Assembly (NCBI GenBank): GCA_023105745.1 | Contig: JALGQZ010000001.1 | Location: 49,475,662 to 49,539,661, forward strand | Origin: Austropuccinia psidii | Lineage: Eukaryota > Basidiomycota > Pucciniomycetes > Pucciniales > Sphaerophragmiaceae | Length of the DNA stretch: 64,000 nucleotides | Direction: 5' to 3' | Shown here: positions 1-10,735 of the stretch, piece after piece | Numbering within the stretch: the stretch's first letter is position 1 | Layout of the letters: each line of letters opens with the position of its first letter | The notes under the pieces: model-generated | What the model was told of the DNA's origin: nothing | What the model saw: only the letters and a program-made list of their open reading frames with translations | The model's database searches: none | Program-made: the position numbers and the translations under genes

Positions 1-198
1 TCAAATTTGAAAAGAAAGGGGGGAATCAATTGAATTTGGCAGGGAAGAAGTAATAAAGGATTTTCAGGATAATGGTCAAGAGGAAAGAAATTTAAAAAGA
101 AAATTTTTTTGAAAAAAATGTGGGGATATTGAGATGCCACTCAACAGTGGCAGGGTATTATGGTGTTCAGGAGCCCACCAGTTTCCAGAGGGGGATAC
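1..198 (+). mobile_element. 3' internal tail of a B-family LTR element
   Basis: AT-rich sequence without a reading frame, ending in a purine-rich tract (AGAGGGGGATAC, 187-198) directly before the TG of the LTR at 199. A polypurine tract in this place is what primes plus-strand synthesis in LTR retrotransposons, so I read this as the end of the internal region of a plus-strand element whose body lies left of the window. No coding part is visible. Confidence 0.45.
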
Positions 199-969
199 TG
201 TAACAACCATCCATCAGGGGTAAGGGTATTCATTCATACACCCACTCAAACACCTCAAATCAGCAAATCCAGTATCTGCATCAGCAGTCAGTTTCAGCAA
301 TCTTCATTCTGAAACATGCATACAGTTTGGTACATCAATACAGCCTGTCAATACTTGTACAGGATGGATTCACCCTAATACAGTTTCAATACACCAGTAT
401 GAAACTGTATGATCACTCCAATACACCACACCTCTTGTACAGGTCCTGTACAGCTGTACAAGACCTGTATTGGCCAGACTCAATTCAATCATCAAATATT
501 CTCATGAAAATTCTTCCTCTGGATCAGGGCTGGTGATTCTCACATATACCAGCCCCTCTTTCTCCCCCCTGGGGACTTTTCCCCAGTTAATTAATTTAGT
601 TGATTTATTTATTATCTGAATATTCTTATCCTTATATTTTGGGTATTATATTTATTTAATCTTAAGTTAGTCTTTGCTTTTTTTTTCTTTCTTCGCCTGT
701 ACAGTATGAGTTGGGTGGCCATATCCTTATTAACCCTTCTCTTTCCATTCTGACAGGTTGAAACAGTGGACTTGGACTTGTTTGTGGTTGGCTCTTCTAT
801 TTCTTATTCTTATTTCTTTTGTTGCTGCTTTTCTTATATTCATTCTTTTAGTAATTCATTTTTAACACTCTTAAGTGTACCTCATCTTATCTTATCTTTG
901 AGCCCTCCATAAGTGAGTCCCAGTTTACTGAGTGCCAGGCCCTCTTCACTTCGAAGAGCCCCTGTGACA
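199..969 (+). mobile_element. LTR, short form of family B (probable 3' LTR)
   Basis: Starts TGTAACAACC and ends CCTGTGACA, the same ends as the longer B LTRs at 4427, 18785, 23717 and 34069. It shares their inner marks: a CTGGGGA/TCCCCAG hairpin followed by TTAATTAAT (near 569-595), and a tail of GGAGCCCTCC, a tract containing GAGTGCCAG, then CTGTGACA. At 771 bp it is half the length of the others. The flanks (GATAC left, GGTCT right) are not a target-site duplication, which fits a 3' LTR rather than a solo LTR. It interrupts the ORF1 reading frame of element 1 at 969/970. Confidence 0.65.
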
Positions 970-1813
970 GGTCTGTGCCAATTGGCTTTGCCTTTTCCTT
1001 TGCCTTGATGGTTCTTGGGACCTTGCTGCTTCTTCTGAGGTCCCTTGGGCTTGTCCTTGGACACTTCTGCAGCTGGTAGACGCCACTGGTGCCTCTGTCT
1101 CCAAAGCTGGAGTTATTTCCAACTCTTTCTTCTGGTATATAGATAAAAGACTTTGGTTCTTCAACCAATTCTTTATCTTTTTGACTTTGTCTTTGCAAGA
1201 CAGGGGGCTCCATCCTCCTAAGAGTTCTATGGTCTTCTCCTGACCCAGAAAGCTCGTGATGTGTAAGTAGGAGTTCATGGCCCCCTGCCTAAGGCTTGGG
1301 CATATTTCCCATTCTTCTTCTTTGGCTGCTCTGAACCAATTCTTGTACTGGCATTGATATATTTCTATTGCTGCCACTTGAAAATGGTTCAGTCCTAGAA
1401 ATAATATCATGAATTAGTTAAGGCTCAGAATTCACGTCAAAATCTGTTGGTACAGACCTTGGGGAATGGGGGGCAACTCTGGCATCCTCCAGATGTGTCT
1501 TTCTTGTGGAAGATTTGGCACTTCTGGATTTGGTCTTGCCTCTTCCTTGTCCACATCCATCTGGTTGGACTGAATAGTTGCTTCCATTTCTGGTATGCAT
1601 CATTTTCACGTCAATTTAAAGATAAAAAGTGAAAATATAAGATAAAATACACACCTTTTGGTGGTAATTTAGCTTTTTCTGAGTTAAATAAGGTGCCTCT
1701 TTTAGCAATTTGCACCTCAATGCTTTCTTCAGATTCTGCTTCTGAAGATTCAGGACTATTGATATATCTTTTACTGAGTCTGTTGCCAGCTGCACAGTAT
1801 TTGATTAAAGACA
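970..1813 (-). pseudogene. Element 1 ORF1, spliced 5' gene, truncated
   Basis: Predicted exons on the minus strand: 1813-1655, 1589-1458 and 1394-970. Intron 1 (1654-1590) begins GTGTGT and ends ACCAG. Intron 2 (1457-1395) begins GTCTGT, has a TTAACTAAT branch-like site and ends TTTCTAG. All junctions are phase 1, so the exons join in one frame; the two stops in the unspliced frame (TGA 1446-1448, TAA near 1428) fall inside intron 2. The exon c product carries GAMNSYL, GGWSPL and APVAST, matched in elements 2 and 3. The 3' end is cut by the LTR ending at 969. No known function; basic and Gln/Lys-rich at the C-terminal side, possibly Gag-like. The 5' acceptor reads AAAG|TGTCT. Confidence 0.6.
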
Positions 1814-2183
1814 CTTTAAGGAGAAAATATGATAAAAGAAATTATTTTTATGATTTAAGATATTTTAAAATATTTTTTATAAGTTTTATTATTTTTTGAT
1901 ATTAAAAAATATTCTTTTCAAAGAAAAGGGTACTAAAATTTAAGAATTTGAATAAAAAATTAAGTCAGAGTAACTCAAAGAATAATTTTATAAGTTTTTG
2001 GATGTGAAAAAGCCACATGTAAAAACAGTACAAAATTAAACCAAATTCCTCAATGAAATAAGATTTTAAGACAATTTCAAAAATAAAAATAATTTTTCCT
2101 TAAATTGAAGAAAAAAAATATTAAATTAATATATTTTAGAACTTAAAAATATATTAATTAAGGGTACAAGGTTCAAAAAAAAA

Positions 2184-2199
2184 CATGGCCAGGCCCCCA
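2184..2199 (-). other. Primer-binding site of element 1
   Basis: Two bases inside the 5' LTR, on the minus strand, the sequence reads TGGGGGCCTGGCCATG. It starts with TGG, the complement of a tRNA CCA end, and is nearly the same in elements 2, 3 and A'. The matching tRNA cannot be named from this window. Confidence 0.6.
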
Positions 2200-2201
2200 A
2201 A

Positions 2202-4103
2202 TGTAAGATGTGACTATGAAACTGATGATAATATTAATATTAATCAACATTACTATGTCTGTTCTTATGAAATATAATAATGAAATATTATTATAACCAC
2301 AATTAAATAATTAAAGAATTATTTCTTTCACGTGTTAAGCACTACTAGTGATTGTAACAGTGAGCAAGTAATTGTCTACAAGAATCAATTACAAGAAGAA
2401 TTTAATAATAAAAACTTCTTTTATTAAAATAATAAAATTATTTTAATATATAATTACCTTTGCAAGAATAATTATAATGATAATTCTTGAAGAAAACTAA
2501 TTTTAAAAAAAGACTTTAAGAATTAAAAGTAAATCACTCACTAATATTCCAAAGAGCTTATTGAAAGATAAGATAGAGAGATTTGACGTAGAATTGTGGA
2601 TTTAGAGGATCACAATGAATTTAGAAATGTATTACAACAATATATAGTTGATTTCTATGATTTCAAGTCTTCCGGATTGATTCTGAAAGAATAAAACACT
2701 TAAGAAAAGTTTTAACTAATACTTACTTGTTGGTAATATTGATATAAATGATTAATAAGATGATGATTGGAAAAAACAGCAAGAAGAGGCTTCTTTTAAG
2801 TCAACAACAGCTCACAGAGGCGTGCCATGGAGCAAACTGAAAAACCAGTGAGTGAGAAAACAATAAACCTTTTTGGATTAATGATTGCATCATCTGTTGT
2901 CATGTAAGATTATCATAATTACCTAATTGATGCTTTTACGTGACTACCAACCCCAATATGGTTAAGAATAAAAGGAGTAACATCAGTAAATCTTCTTTTA
3001 TTCCAAAATAATCATTGATTTCTCAAAGTTATCAATGTTATTGCCAATTTAATCACAGGTTTTAATTACTGTGAATTTTTGAAGATTCAGTGTTTCACAT
3101 AGAATGGTCAAAAATGGACTGTAAGTAAAACTTTTAATTTTACTAGTAAAACTGTAATTCTTTTTGGTTGTACCATAGATAATAAAGTTCTCAATTGTTC
3201 CTGAAAGTTTCAGAAAGATTTATTAATATTTGTATTTTTAATGAATTTTTGAAGTTTTTACCTCATTTCTACGTAGAATTGCAAATGTCAGTGTTGGACT
3301 GGTTGCTATGAGGTAAATCAATGGATACTAGGCCAAAAAGGGTTTTATCCATGGAAAGTCATTAGTAATTGACATGGTTACAGGAGTGTAAGTAGCTTTT
3401 TACCTCCTTGGCACGTCAAAATAGCAGGTTATTTGCTATTTTCTGGTGTTTTACAGTAGTTGTAACTTGGTAACCAAGTTCCCAAAGAGGTTTAGTTTAC
3501 CAATTTGGTCAAGATCAGCCATGTAACCAAGCTTTGGAGCTATCCATGCCTCTGGGGCCTCAGAAGTTGGGTACCCTGGCTCTCTTTGATGTCTTTTGTC
3601 CCCCTTGCCTATTTTTTACGTCAAAATAGTAATTTAAGCTTAAAGTGAGATATCCACTATGGGTGTACCAAAAGTGCATGTAAGAATACCATAATATTAA
3701 GTTCTCAAAAAATGCATAACACTATTCTTAGTGTATATGTAACATGGGATTTCTCACTTTCCCATTATTTTGGCGTGAAATGAAGAAAAATAAAAATTTT
3801 CACGGATCTTTTATGTGGTATTGATGATGTGGTATTGAAGTATTTTCCATTTTACCACCTCAAAGAGTTAATTTGAGCTTATTCACTCTATGGAGCTACC
3901 CTAGGTGAGTTTTTGTGTAGAATCCAAATCTGGCCTTAAATCCATGGATTTACTTACTCAATAAAAAGTTATTCATCTTTTCTGAAATCAAAAATGATGA
4001 ATTTTTGATATATGCATGACTTATGAGTTAAGCATAATTCAAAATTTCTTTTTAAGATAATTGTGGCCTATTTGGGTATGTAAAATATACCTCAAGGCTC
4101 ACA
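2202..4103 (-). mobile_element. LTR family D, 5' LTR of element 1
   Basis: Forward strand runs from TGTAAGATGTG to CTCAAGGCTCACA, so in sense orientation it is TGTGAG to CTTACA. It aligns along its length with the solo D LTRs at 24295-27558 and 39341-41254. No coding capacity. Confidence 0.8.
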
Positions 4104-4421
4104 GAATGCCTTTTCTTAAGATAATTAACCAAAGGGTGCAATCACAGGAAATGAAGTAGAAATTACCCCCAACAATTCTAGACCATATCCTCAAGTACCA
4201 AGGAAAACATATTATACAGAAAGCCAAAGATCTAAAGAAGCTTTGGAGAATTATATAAAAGATCTTATTCAACTTGGATTGATGAGAAATTCATGTTGTA
4301 TTGGAGATGTTGAAGTCAAGACTCCTGTTATTATTTCTTGGCACAAGGAGAAATCAATAATGGGTAGTTATTTAAGAGAATTGGATACCTACCCAATTCC
4401 TTGAATTGAAGAAATCTTGAA
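4104..4421 (+). pseudogene. Reverse-transcriptase remnant, part 1
   Basis: Translation of the plus strand, with stops, follows the start of the Ty3/gypsy reverse transcriptase of element 3: a GAI.G.EVEI stretch, a [19 protein letters not shown] stretch, then a TPVI..WH.. .S motif and DTYPIP. Stops are present at the very start (AFS-stop) and after YPIP, and the residues corresponding to TVPDRY are missing. It is the oldest layer here: element 1 lies on its left side and a solo LTR interrupts it at 4427. Confidence 0.7.
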
Positions 4422-4426
4422 CTAGC

Positions 4427-6000
4427 TATCACAACCACGGGAAAGCCCCCCCCCCAATTGATGTTTATGGAAATTCAAGCCTTTACCAATACATGGCCCA
4501 TTGACCACCCATTTCATGCAATGACCCTTTGGCCATACTCACTGTGCAGAGTCATTCATGGACCTCAGGTAATATCCTTCTTCATTTACCCTTTTGGTGG
4601 ATTGCCAACCTGACCAACCCCCAGGCCAATACCTCCCAATTTGGGCCTGGGGGCCATTCAGTCTTCCAGCAGCCTCTGGCTCCTCAAGCCATATCCAGGG
4701 CCTCTGTCCCACCCCCTTTTATTGGGGGGTTTACCACCTCAATGGCATATTTGAGCCATTTGGGCCCCCTGCAACTTCTAAAGAACGTGGGCAGTGGGAC
4801 AGTTTAAGCCCCTTTTGGACTAATTCCAATGGGGCCAAAAGGGGGCAAGGGGGCAGTCCAGAAGCCCCCAAACAAGAAGGGGGCCCACCTTAGTCTAATT
4901 TGGCCAGAAATTCCAGAACACCCCAAAACCCCAAATTGGCCCAAGCACCCAAGGCACCCAGAATGGCGATAGCCCTCACAGATTCATTCCCTGGCCTCTG
5001 GAAATGACCAGAGCCCACCAGCCACCTCCAATAAGGAGTTTCACCTCAAGATCAGGGAAACCCTTGGCCCAGCTCAATAGACCCAAGTCTGCAAGAACCA
5101 GCAGTGATGCATATTTGTTATTATATACCATTATGCCCTGTTGTTACTCACAAATTCAATGGCAAAATTTTCATGACTCCATTATGTCATTTCAAATAAA
5201 GTACCCAAGACAATCACCCCTTTCCAAGAAAGGTTTCAGACCCTCAGTCTTACAATCCATGGAAGCTACCAGAATACAATTTTAGCACCACAACTGCCTG
5301 AATTTCCAGGTGTTGGTTCTTTCATTCCAACAGTATTACCCCAAGGGAATACTATCCCAAGATTCTTCAAGGGAAATTTCAAGAGTTTGTCAATCATTCA
5401 AACCAGCTTTCAAGGTATCAGGCTGTCCAGAACTCCTTGGAAAACTCAATTTATCCACACAAGAAGTATTGGAACAACCTGGGTGGTATCAGCCCATTTG
5501 GGCCAATTCTTATTTCACTGCGGGAATTTAAGACACACAGTTCATTTCTCAAGTTGGGCATCTCTGTATTGACCCAGAATAGTCAATACAGCTGGTTAAT
5601 AAACCCCCCAGGATCAGGGTTCAAGCTTTCACATATAATGGCCACATTTTCTTTCCTGGGGACTTTTTCCCCAGTTAATTAATATACTGGATTTTTGTTT
5701 TCATTCTTAAATTAAATACTAATAATCTTAATTCAGTCATTTTCATTTTTTGCTTTGCCTGTCAGTGGATATTGGTGGTCATATCCTTCACTAATTCCAT
5801 TGTTCTTTCTGGAAGGTTTAAACAGTGAATTGAGGCTCATTTGGTAGGTTCTTTGCCCTTTGGCATATCTTGTACTTCTCTTATTTCCTTTTAAAGAAAA
5901 ATAATAACCTTATTTCCTTTATCCTTTTGGAGCCCTCCAAGTGATTTCCTGATTCCTGAGTGCCAGCCCACTCTTGTTATCTCCAAAATACCCTGTGACA
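4427..6000 (+). mobile_element. Solo LTR, family B
   Basis: Begins TATCACAACCAC (TG mutated to TA) and ends CCCTGTGACA. It is flanked by a perfect 5-bp duplication CTAGC (4422-4426 and 6001-6005), which fixes both ends. It contains the B hairpin CTGGGGACTTTTTCCCCAG (about 5655-5673) followed by TTAATTAAT. It sits inside the reverse-transcriptase remnant. The short reading frames in it are not coding. Confidence 0.85.
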
Positions 6001-6005
6001 CTAGC

Positions 6006-6215
6006 GTTCCAAGGCCAAGTGTATAAAATCAATTTATGAATTGAAATCATCCAATCAGAATTTTGTGATAACAAAAGCCATCAAAATACTCATAATTATC
6101 ACTCACTGTGGCATTTTTTAGTATCCTAGAATTCCCTTTCAGGTAAGGATGCGTCATCCCATTCTCAAAGAATAATTAATGCCATCATTCCAACAGAATT
6201 ATGTGAATAATGACT
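6006..6215 (+). pseudogene. Reverse-transcriptase remnant, part 2
   Basis: Continues the gene broken at 4421. The translated stretch follows the element 2 and 3 RT segment around the DALKGFHQN region and then an IITHCGIF-like stretch, with a stop where Glu is expected and further decay after it. The YIDD active-site region is no longer recognisable. About 75 bases of unassigned sequence separate it from the A' element. Confidence 0.6.
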
Positions 6216-6289
6216 CATTATTTAAGTTCCTATAGAATTATACTTTCAGAATCTTTGTCCTCAAACCTTAAACTTTCCTCCATTCTGCT

Positions 6290-6955
6290 GTTAAAAGGAT
6301 CATTTGTTCCTTTTCCATCAACAGATGCCATTCATTGAGTAACTTTCAAGTTTTGGGATGGAGAAGAAACTTTCTTACAGTCAGGTAAGAATTTATGCAG
6401 TTTTTTCACAGCTCTGCAAGGATCTGTTACTCTTTGTGATTCAAGGAATTTTCTTAAGCCTTCTCACCAGCTTTGTTAAATTTCCACTAAGGCTCCTTGT
6501 GGCGGTGTCAGCTATTTTTGAAGGTAAAACAATTTGATCAGATTTAGAATGGCATAACTTGTCAATTTGGGCTTCATTTACTGACCCTTGTCTTTCTGTA
6601 ACTGTTTGGATTCTGCTATAATCACTTCTATAACCTTTTTGGGAGCTGCTTGAGGGGTCATAGCTGGCTCCTGATTTGGTGGAAGGCATAATTATGATTG
6701 AAAAAGCTAAAAAAAAAATTTAACATCAAAAAACTTACTGTTGGCAAAATTATTTGCCTTTTGGAGGATATTACTTATTTAAGAATTGATTAATTCTGAA
6801 GAATTTGTGTGGTTGATTGTTCTGAGCTATAATAACTGTGCTATTATAATCAAAATTCATACTGCCTTTATTTTTAATTCTAATAGCTGTTGATGTGGTT
6901 TTAATATTTACCTTTTTTAAAATGTTGTCATACAATAGAATCTATAAAAAAAGCA
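6290..6955 (-). pseudogene. A' 5' coding remnant (ORF1 exons and overlapping frame)
   Basis: On the minus strand this matches the 5' coding region of element 3. A donor GTAAGTTTTTT is kept, followed by an ATGCCTTCCACCA stretch where the acceptor AG is mutated to AA. The apparent Gag-frame product begins MPSTKSGASYDPSSSS and runs 82 residues (6689-6441). In the other frame the residues [14 protein letters not shown] match ORF1 of element 3. The two stops of that frame both fall in the segment that corresponds to predicted intron 2. A deletion removes most of exon c. Confidence 0.6.
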
Positions 6956-6960
6956 ATTTT

Positions 6961-8943
6961 TGAACCTTTTAGATATGACCACATACCCAAAAAAGGTCAC
7001 AAGAAATATTTAATATAAGTATACATTAAAAATAAGTACCTTAAAACTATAAAAATACCATAAATTGGTACAAATCTTGGTTTAACTTAAAAGTCAATGA
7101 ATAAACATTTGAAAAAAATTATACCATTGGATTTCCTATGGTGGAATACACATATATCTTTTTGATGGTATATCTGTGAAGTCAATATTTAATAAGTTAT
7201 AAGTAATAATACCTTATAAAAATCACAAATCCTTATTTATTTCAAAATCCAATGAAGCAACATGTGAAATAAATAGTACCATTGGATTCCCCATCAAACT
7301 CCACATATAAAACAATTAATAAGCTAAGCTTCAAAATCAATACTTAAGGAATTAACCTGAATATATGCACTTTTTTGGTCAATGCATATATTCAAGGAGT
7401 TTTGCTAATATCTCTTGAAATATGCATGATAGAGTGATGAACCAAAAATAAAGTCATCACGTAATTACTGTAGGAATACAGAAATGAAGTTTATTTCACA
7501 AGTTATAAACAAGGTTAAAACCTGTAAGGAATTATTGATTAAAATCAACAGAGCTGTGGCCCACTTTGTTATGAAAGTGGTCCAAACTTAAGAGAAGGGA
7601 CAGTTGGATTCTACTAGTTCAATTGTGAAGAATGATGTATTTTTTATTATAATATTCAAGTTATAACTCCTTGAAATCATAGTTTGAAGTTTAAAATGTT
7701 AAATTTCGACAGAAAAGATGAGTTACAAGAAAAATCATCAAAAATAGAGTTTTGATGATGTCATTGAATGCTCTTGGAAGCATAATAAGGTTATGCCAAG
7801 CTATTAGAGTTAACTCTCTGAATTTCTGTAGTGTGTAAATCTTAAACGTTATTAAGGATCAAAGTTTGCGCTTAATTTGATCATTTATGATCACTCACTG
7901 TAACCTTAAATTAAGCTTAACAGTCATATGAAGGATACAATTGGTGAATACTATTAGTTTATGATTAAAACTAATAAAATCCACGAACTTTGGGCTTCTT
8001 CCAAGCCTTTGACATCATCAAACGTAGAGTTATAGTGATAACTCTAAATAATGGCGTAATAATGATGTAATATGGTTTGATCATGATGTAATCATCACCA
8101 AACCTTAAAATATTGATCAATCCCAGTGGATATGATCAGTACACGTCTACTAGAAGCCTGTTGGACTCTAGGAGGGAGGTATTTACTATAAATATCGCTC
8201 TTTTTACTCTGTTTTCCCCTCAGACGCATCAAAAACATTAAATCAATACAATTAAAAAGGTAACATCTTTATTCTTTACATATAAAAACTTTTATATTAT
8301 CAAAGACCAAAGATCATCTTTTTAAATTCATCAATTTTGACATGATTAAACCATTTATTTAATTGTTTTTGTTAAAAATCTCTCTAAAACCTTATTTCCA
8401 CATAAAAATCAAGAATATTTGTAATTTCTCTATTTTTTATTGTAAATAAAATTTGTATAAGTTGTATTTACATTATTTGGCATAAAATATCTCAAAATTA
8501 TTATATTAAGTATTAAAATTAGGTTATTTTTTCTTATTATAATAATTTTCTCTTTATTATTCTTTTAATAATTCTTGAATTCATATAAATCGTATTTATA
8601 TTAATTTATAACTTTAATATTGGTAATATTATTGTTATTAATTGTTTTTTATTAATAAAAACAACTTTTTATGCCTTTTATTTTTTTTTGTAACAATAAT
8701 AAAGTGCTATTAAATATATTCATTATTTTATATTAATATATTTATTTTATTATGTTATATTTTATAATATAAATTATATTATCATATTTTATTAATAATA
8801 TAATTATTTTTATGCCATAATTATTATAATTCTTTATTATTATAATTATTTTTATCTTATTTATTTCATTTATAAGGTCATTCATAGTACAAGAAGTAAA
8901 ATATTAGTAATTTTAACTTATTGTTTCATAGTCAAACCTTACA
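6961..8943 (+). mobile_element. LTR family C, 5' LTR of element 2
   Basis: Begins TGAACCTTTTAGATATG and ends ACCTTACA. Compared with the 3' LTR, the first ~1065 bp differ at roughly 90 positions by eye, the last ~920 bp at only about 11. Holds a TATA box (8185-8194) and a short inverted repeat around CCACTTTGTTATGAAAGTGG. Confidence 0.85.
8185..8194 (+). promoter_or_regulatory. Probable LTR TATA box, element 2
   Basis: ACTATAAATA about 1.2 kb into the LTR, followed by a pyrimidine-rich stretch (CTCTTTTTACTCTGTTTTCCCC) that would suit a transcription start. The 3' LTR has the same box at 16806-16815. Confidence 0.5.
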
Positions 8944-8945
8944 TT

Positions 8946-8965
8946 TGGGGGCCTGGCAATGATAT
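8946..8965 (+). other. Primer-binding site of element 2
   Basis: TGGGGGCCTGGCAATGATAT, two bases after the 5' LTR. Starts with TGG and matches the site in elements 1 and 3 although the LTRs are from different families. Confidence 0.65.
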
Positions 8966-9460
8966 TTACTCTAAAAAAACCTTCAAAAAGATTCTAATTG
9001 GGCTTATCCAATAATAAATTATACTTATAATAATAAAATTATATAATAATTTCATATTTATTGATTTTAAAAGCTATTGAGGCATTTGGAAAGCAATTGT
9101 ACTGTCTTACACGTGGTTTTTCACATCCTTAGACTTGCAAAAACTTTCTTTGAGTGACTCTCGTGATTAAAAAAGATATTTTATAAATTAAAAAAAAATT
9201 TATATTATAAATTAATTTGATAAAAGAATCATATTCATTTTCATTTTATTCTTTAAAAATAAAAACATAAAAAAATATTAAAAATATTAAAAACCAATAA
9301 AAAAGTTATTTTCTTCATTTTAATTTCATTTCTTTGATTATTTTCAATTATTTTTATATAAAAAAAAGATATAAAAGCAATTTTTACGTGGAAAATTGCC
9401 ATATGTTACCAAAAGCAACACTTTTATATAAAAAGACTTATATTTATTTGTGTTTTTTAG

Positions 9461-10379
9461 TGTTTGAAGACCACCCAACAGAGGACAACCAAACCACTGT
9501 TGAAAGATTGGTGGAAGAAACTTGTCAAAGTTCTCCAACACCAATAATTACCAAGAAAAATAAAGCAAAGAAATTGGACTTTCCAGGACCCACCATTCAG
9601 GACTCTGAAGGTGAGTACGTCATTTATAAATTGCCATATAAAATTCCTGTTCTGAAATCTTCTTATTTCTTATTTTTCTTATAATATGACTACCAGAAGA
9701 GGCTCCCAATACTCCATCCAATCAGATGGAGCTGGACTCAGAGGTAGAATTGATTCCTCAAAAGGGAAAAGGAAGGGCAATATCCCCAGTGGAACAGAAT
9801 CAACACAAGGAAGTGCCTTATCCCAAAGGCAAGTCCCAGAAATGCCCATGATATCTGAACCTGAATTGGAGCTAAGTATGAGTAACTCAAATAGGTACAA
9901 ATCACATTCAGAGGGCTCAAATAGACATTTACATGAGCCAATACAAACAGTACTACACAGTGTACAAGGACAAAGATTGGGAAATGTTGCCTCAAATACA
10001 CCAAGGAGTGATGAACTCCTGGCACATCCTGAAAAAGTTCCTCAAAGAGGAGGAAATAGTGAGATACTCCAATGGATGGAATCCACTATCATCCAAACCT
10101 CAAATCAAAAAGATCAAGGAGTATCATGCCTAAAAGAAGGAGGAAACCAAGGAAGAAGCCCCAGTAGCTTCTACCAGCAAGCCCCAAGTCAACCCACTTC
10201 CCCAAGAAGGGAAGAAGAACAAGAAAAAGAATTGGAGAAAGCTGTATTCCCCAATCTACAGAATTCCCAAAATCCAAAAAGATGCCATGGACAATGTCTT
10301 CAACATGGCCAGAACTTTGATGGAATTCAAAGACAAAGAGGAACAAAGAATGAGAAAACCCCATTTCCCAAAGAAATAA
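9461..10379 (+). pseudogene. Element 2 ORF1, three-exon 5' gene with one stop
   Basis: Predicted exons 9461-9610, 9697-9828 and 9895-10379; intron 1 (9611-9696) is GTGAGT to ACCAG, and intron 2 (9829-9894) starts with a GC donor (GCAAGT) and ends AAATAG. Both introns are phase 1. Joined exons give an open frame except for one TAA at 10131-10133; several stops of the unspliced frame fall within intron 2. Conserved features shared with elements 1 and 3: SNQM near the start of exon b, IDIY, then MNSW, NGWNPL, APVAST, and near the C-terminus YRIPKIQ, DAMDNVF, MARTLME. It ends with TAA overlapping an ATA codon of the Gag frame, where element 3 has ATGA. Function unknown; possibly a Gag-like accessory protein. 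Confidence 0.6.
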
Positions 10380-10735
10380 CCTTGTCTCCTGATGTTTTAA
10401 ATACTTTCACAGAACTTAAAAATAGTATTTTACCTCTTAAAGACATTAAAAATAGTTTATTATCTGTCCAAGAAATAAATAATAGCTTATCATTTTTAAC
10501 AAAACTTGTTGCACAAAATAAGAAAGAAATTGATAACATAAAATTTATGATTGAAAATAATAAACCAAAAGTATTAATTGACAATACGCAGAAATTAATA
10601 CAAGGACAACAAGAGTTGTACAAATACATAAGTTATATCAAAGAAAAAAGTTTGACAATCAATTATGATGTGAGTATTGACAACCTTACAGAAAAATTAA
10701 ACAAATTAAGTATTTCTGTAGAAAAATTTGAATAA
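9686..10735 (+). CDS. Element 2 Gag-frame 5' open segment (partly overlaps ORF1)
   Basis: Open frame of 349 codons starting MTTRRGSQYS and closed by TAA at 10733-10735. The first ~230 codons run across the predicted ORF1 introns and overlap its exons in another frame, and are poorly conserved, so they may not be real protein. The last ~120 codons (from about 10376) are the N-terminal part of Gag: Lys/Asn/Ile-rich, with repeated LKNSI/LKDIKNSL and hydrophobic heptads suggesting a coiled coil, as in element 3 residues 221-440. The next frame at 10763 is in the same phase, so only the TAA separates them. Confidence 0.5.
   Translation: MTTRRGSQYSIQSDGAGLRGRIDSSKGKRKGNIPSGTESTQGSALSQRQVPEMPMISEPELELSMSNSNRYKSHSEGSNRHLHEPIQTVLHSVQGQRLGNVASNTPRSDELLAHPEKVPQRGGNSEILQWMESTIIQTSNQKDQGVSCLKEGGNQGRSPSSFYQQAPSQPTSPRREEEQEKELEKAVFPNLQNSQNPKRCHGQCLQHGQNFDGIQRQRGTKNEKTPFPKEITLSPDVLNTFTELKNSILPLKDIKNSLLSVQEINNSLSFLTKLVAQNKKEIDNIKFMIENNKPKVLIDNTQKLIQGQQELYKYISYIKEKSLTINYDVSIDNLTEKLNKLSISVEKFE

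Larger units (their letters stand above)
970..4103 (-). mobile_element. Element 1, Ty3/gypsy element truncated by the B insertion
   Basis: Minus-strand element reading right to left: 5' LTR of family D (4103-2202), primer-binding site (2199-2184), a leader, then the 5' coding region with ORF1 exons (1813-970). The rest is absent because the B-family element joins at 969/970. The outer LTR end at 4103 abuts GAATG and the reverse-transcriptase remnant that starts at 4104, so element 1 was inserted into that older gene. Confidence 0.75.

Noticed and set aside
4529..5682. Overlapping short frames in the B LTR
   Set aside because: They lie wholly in a solo LTR and do not persist in the other B copies.
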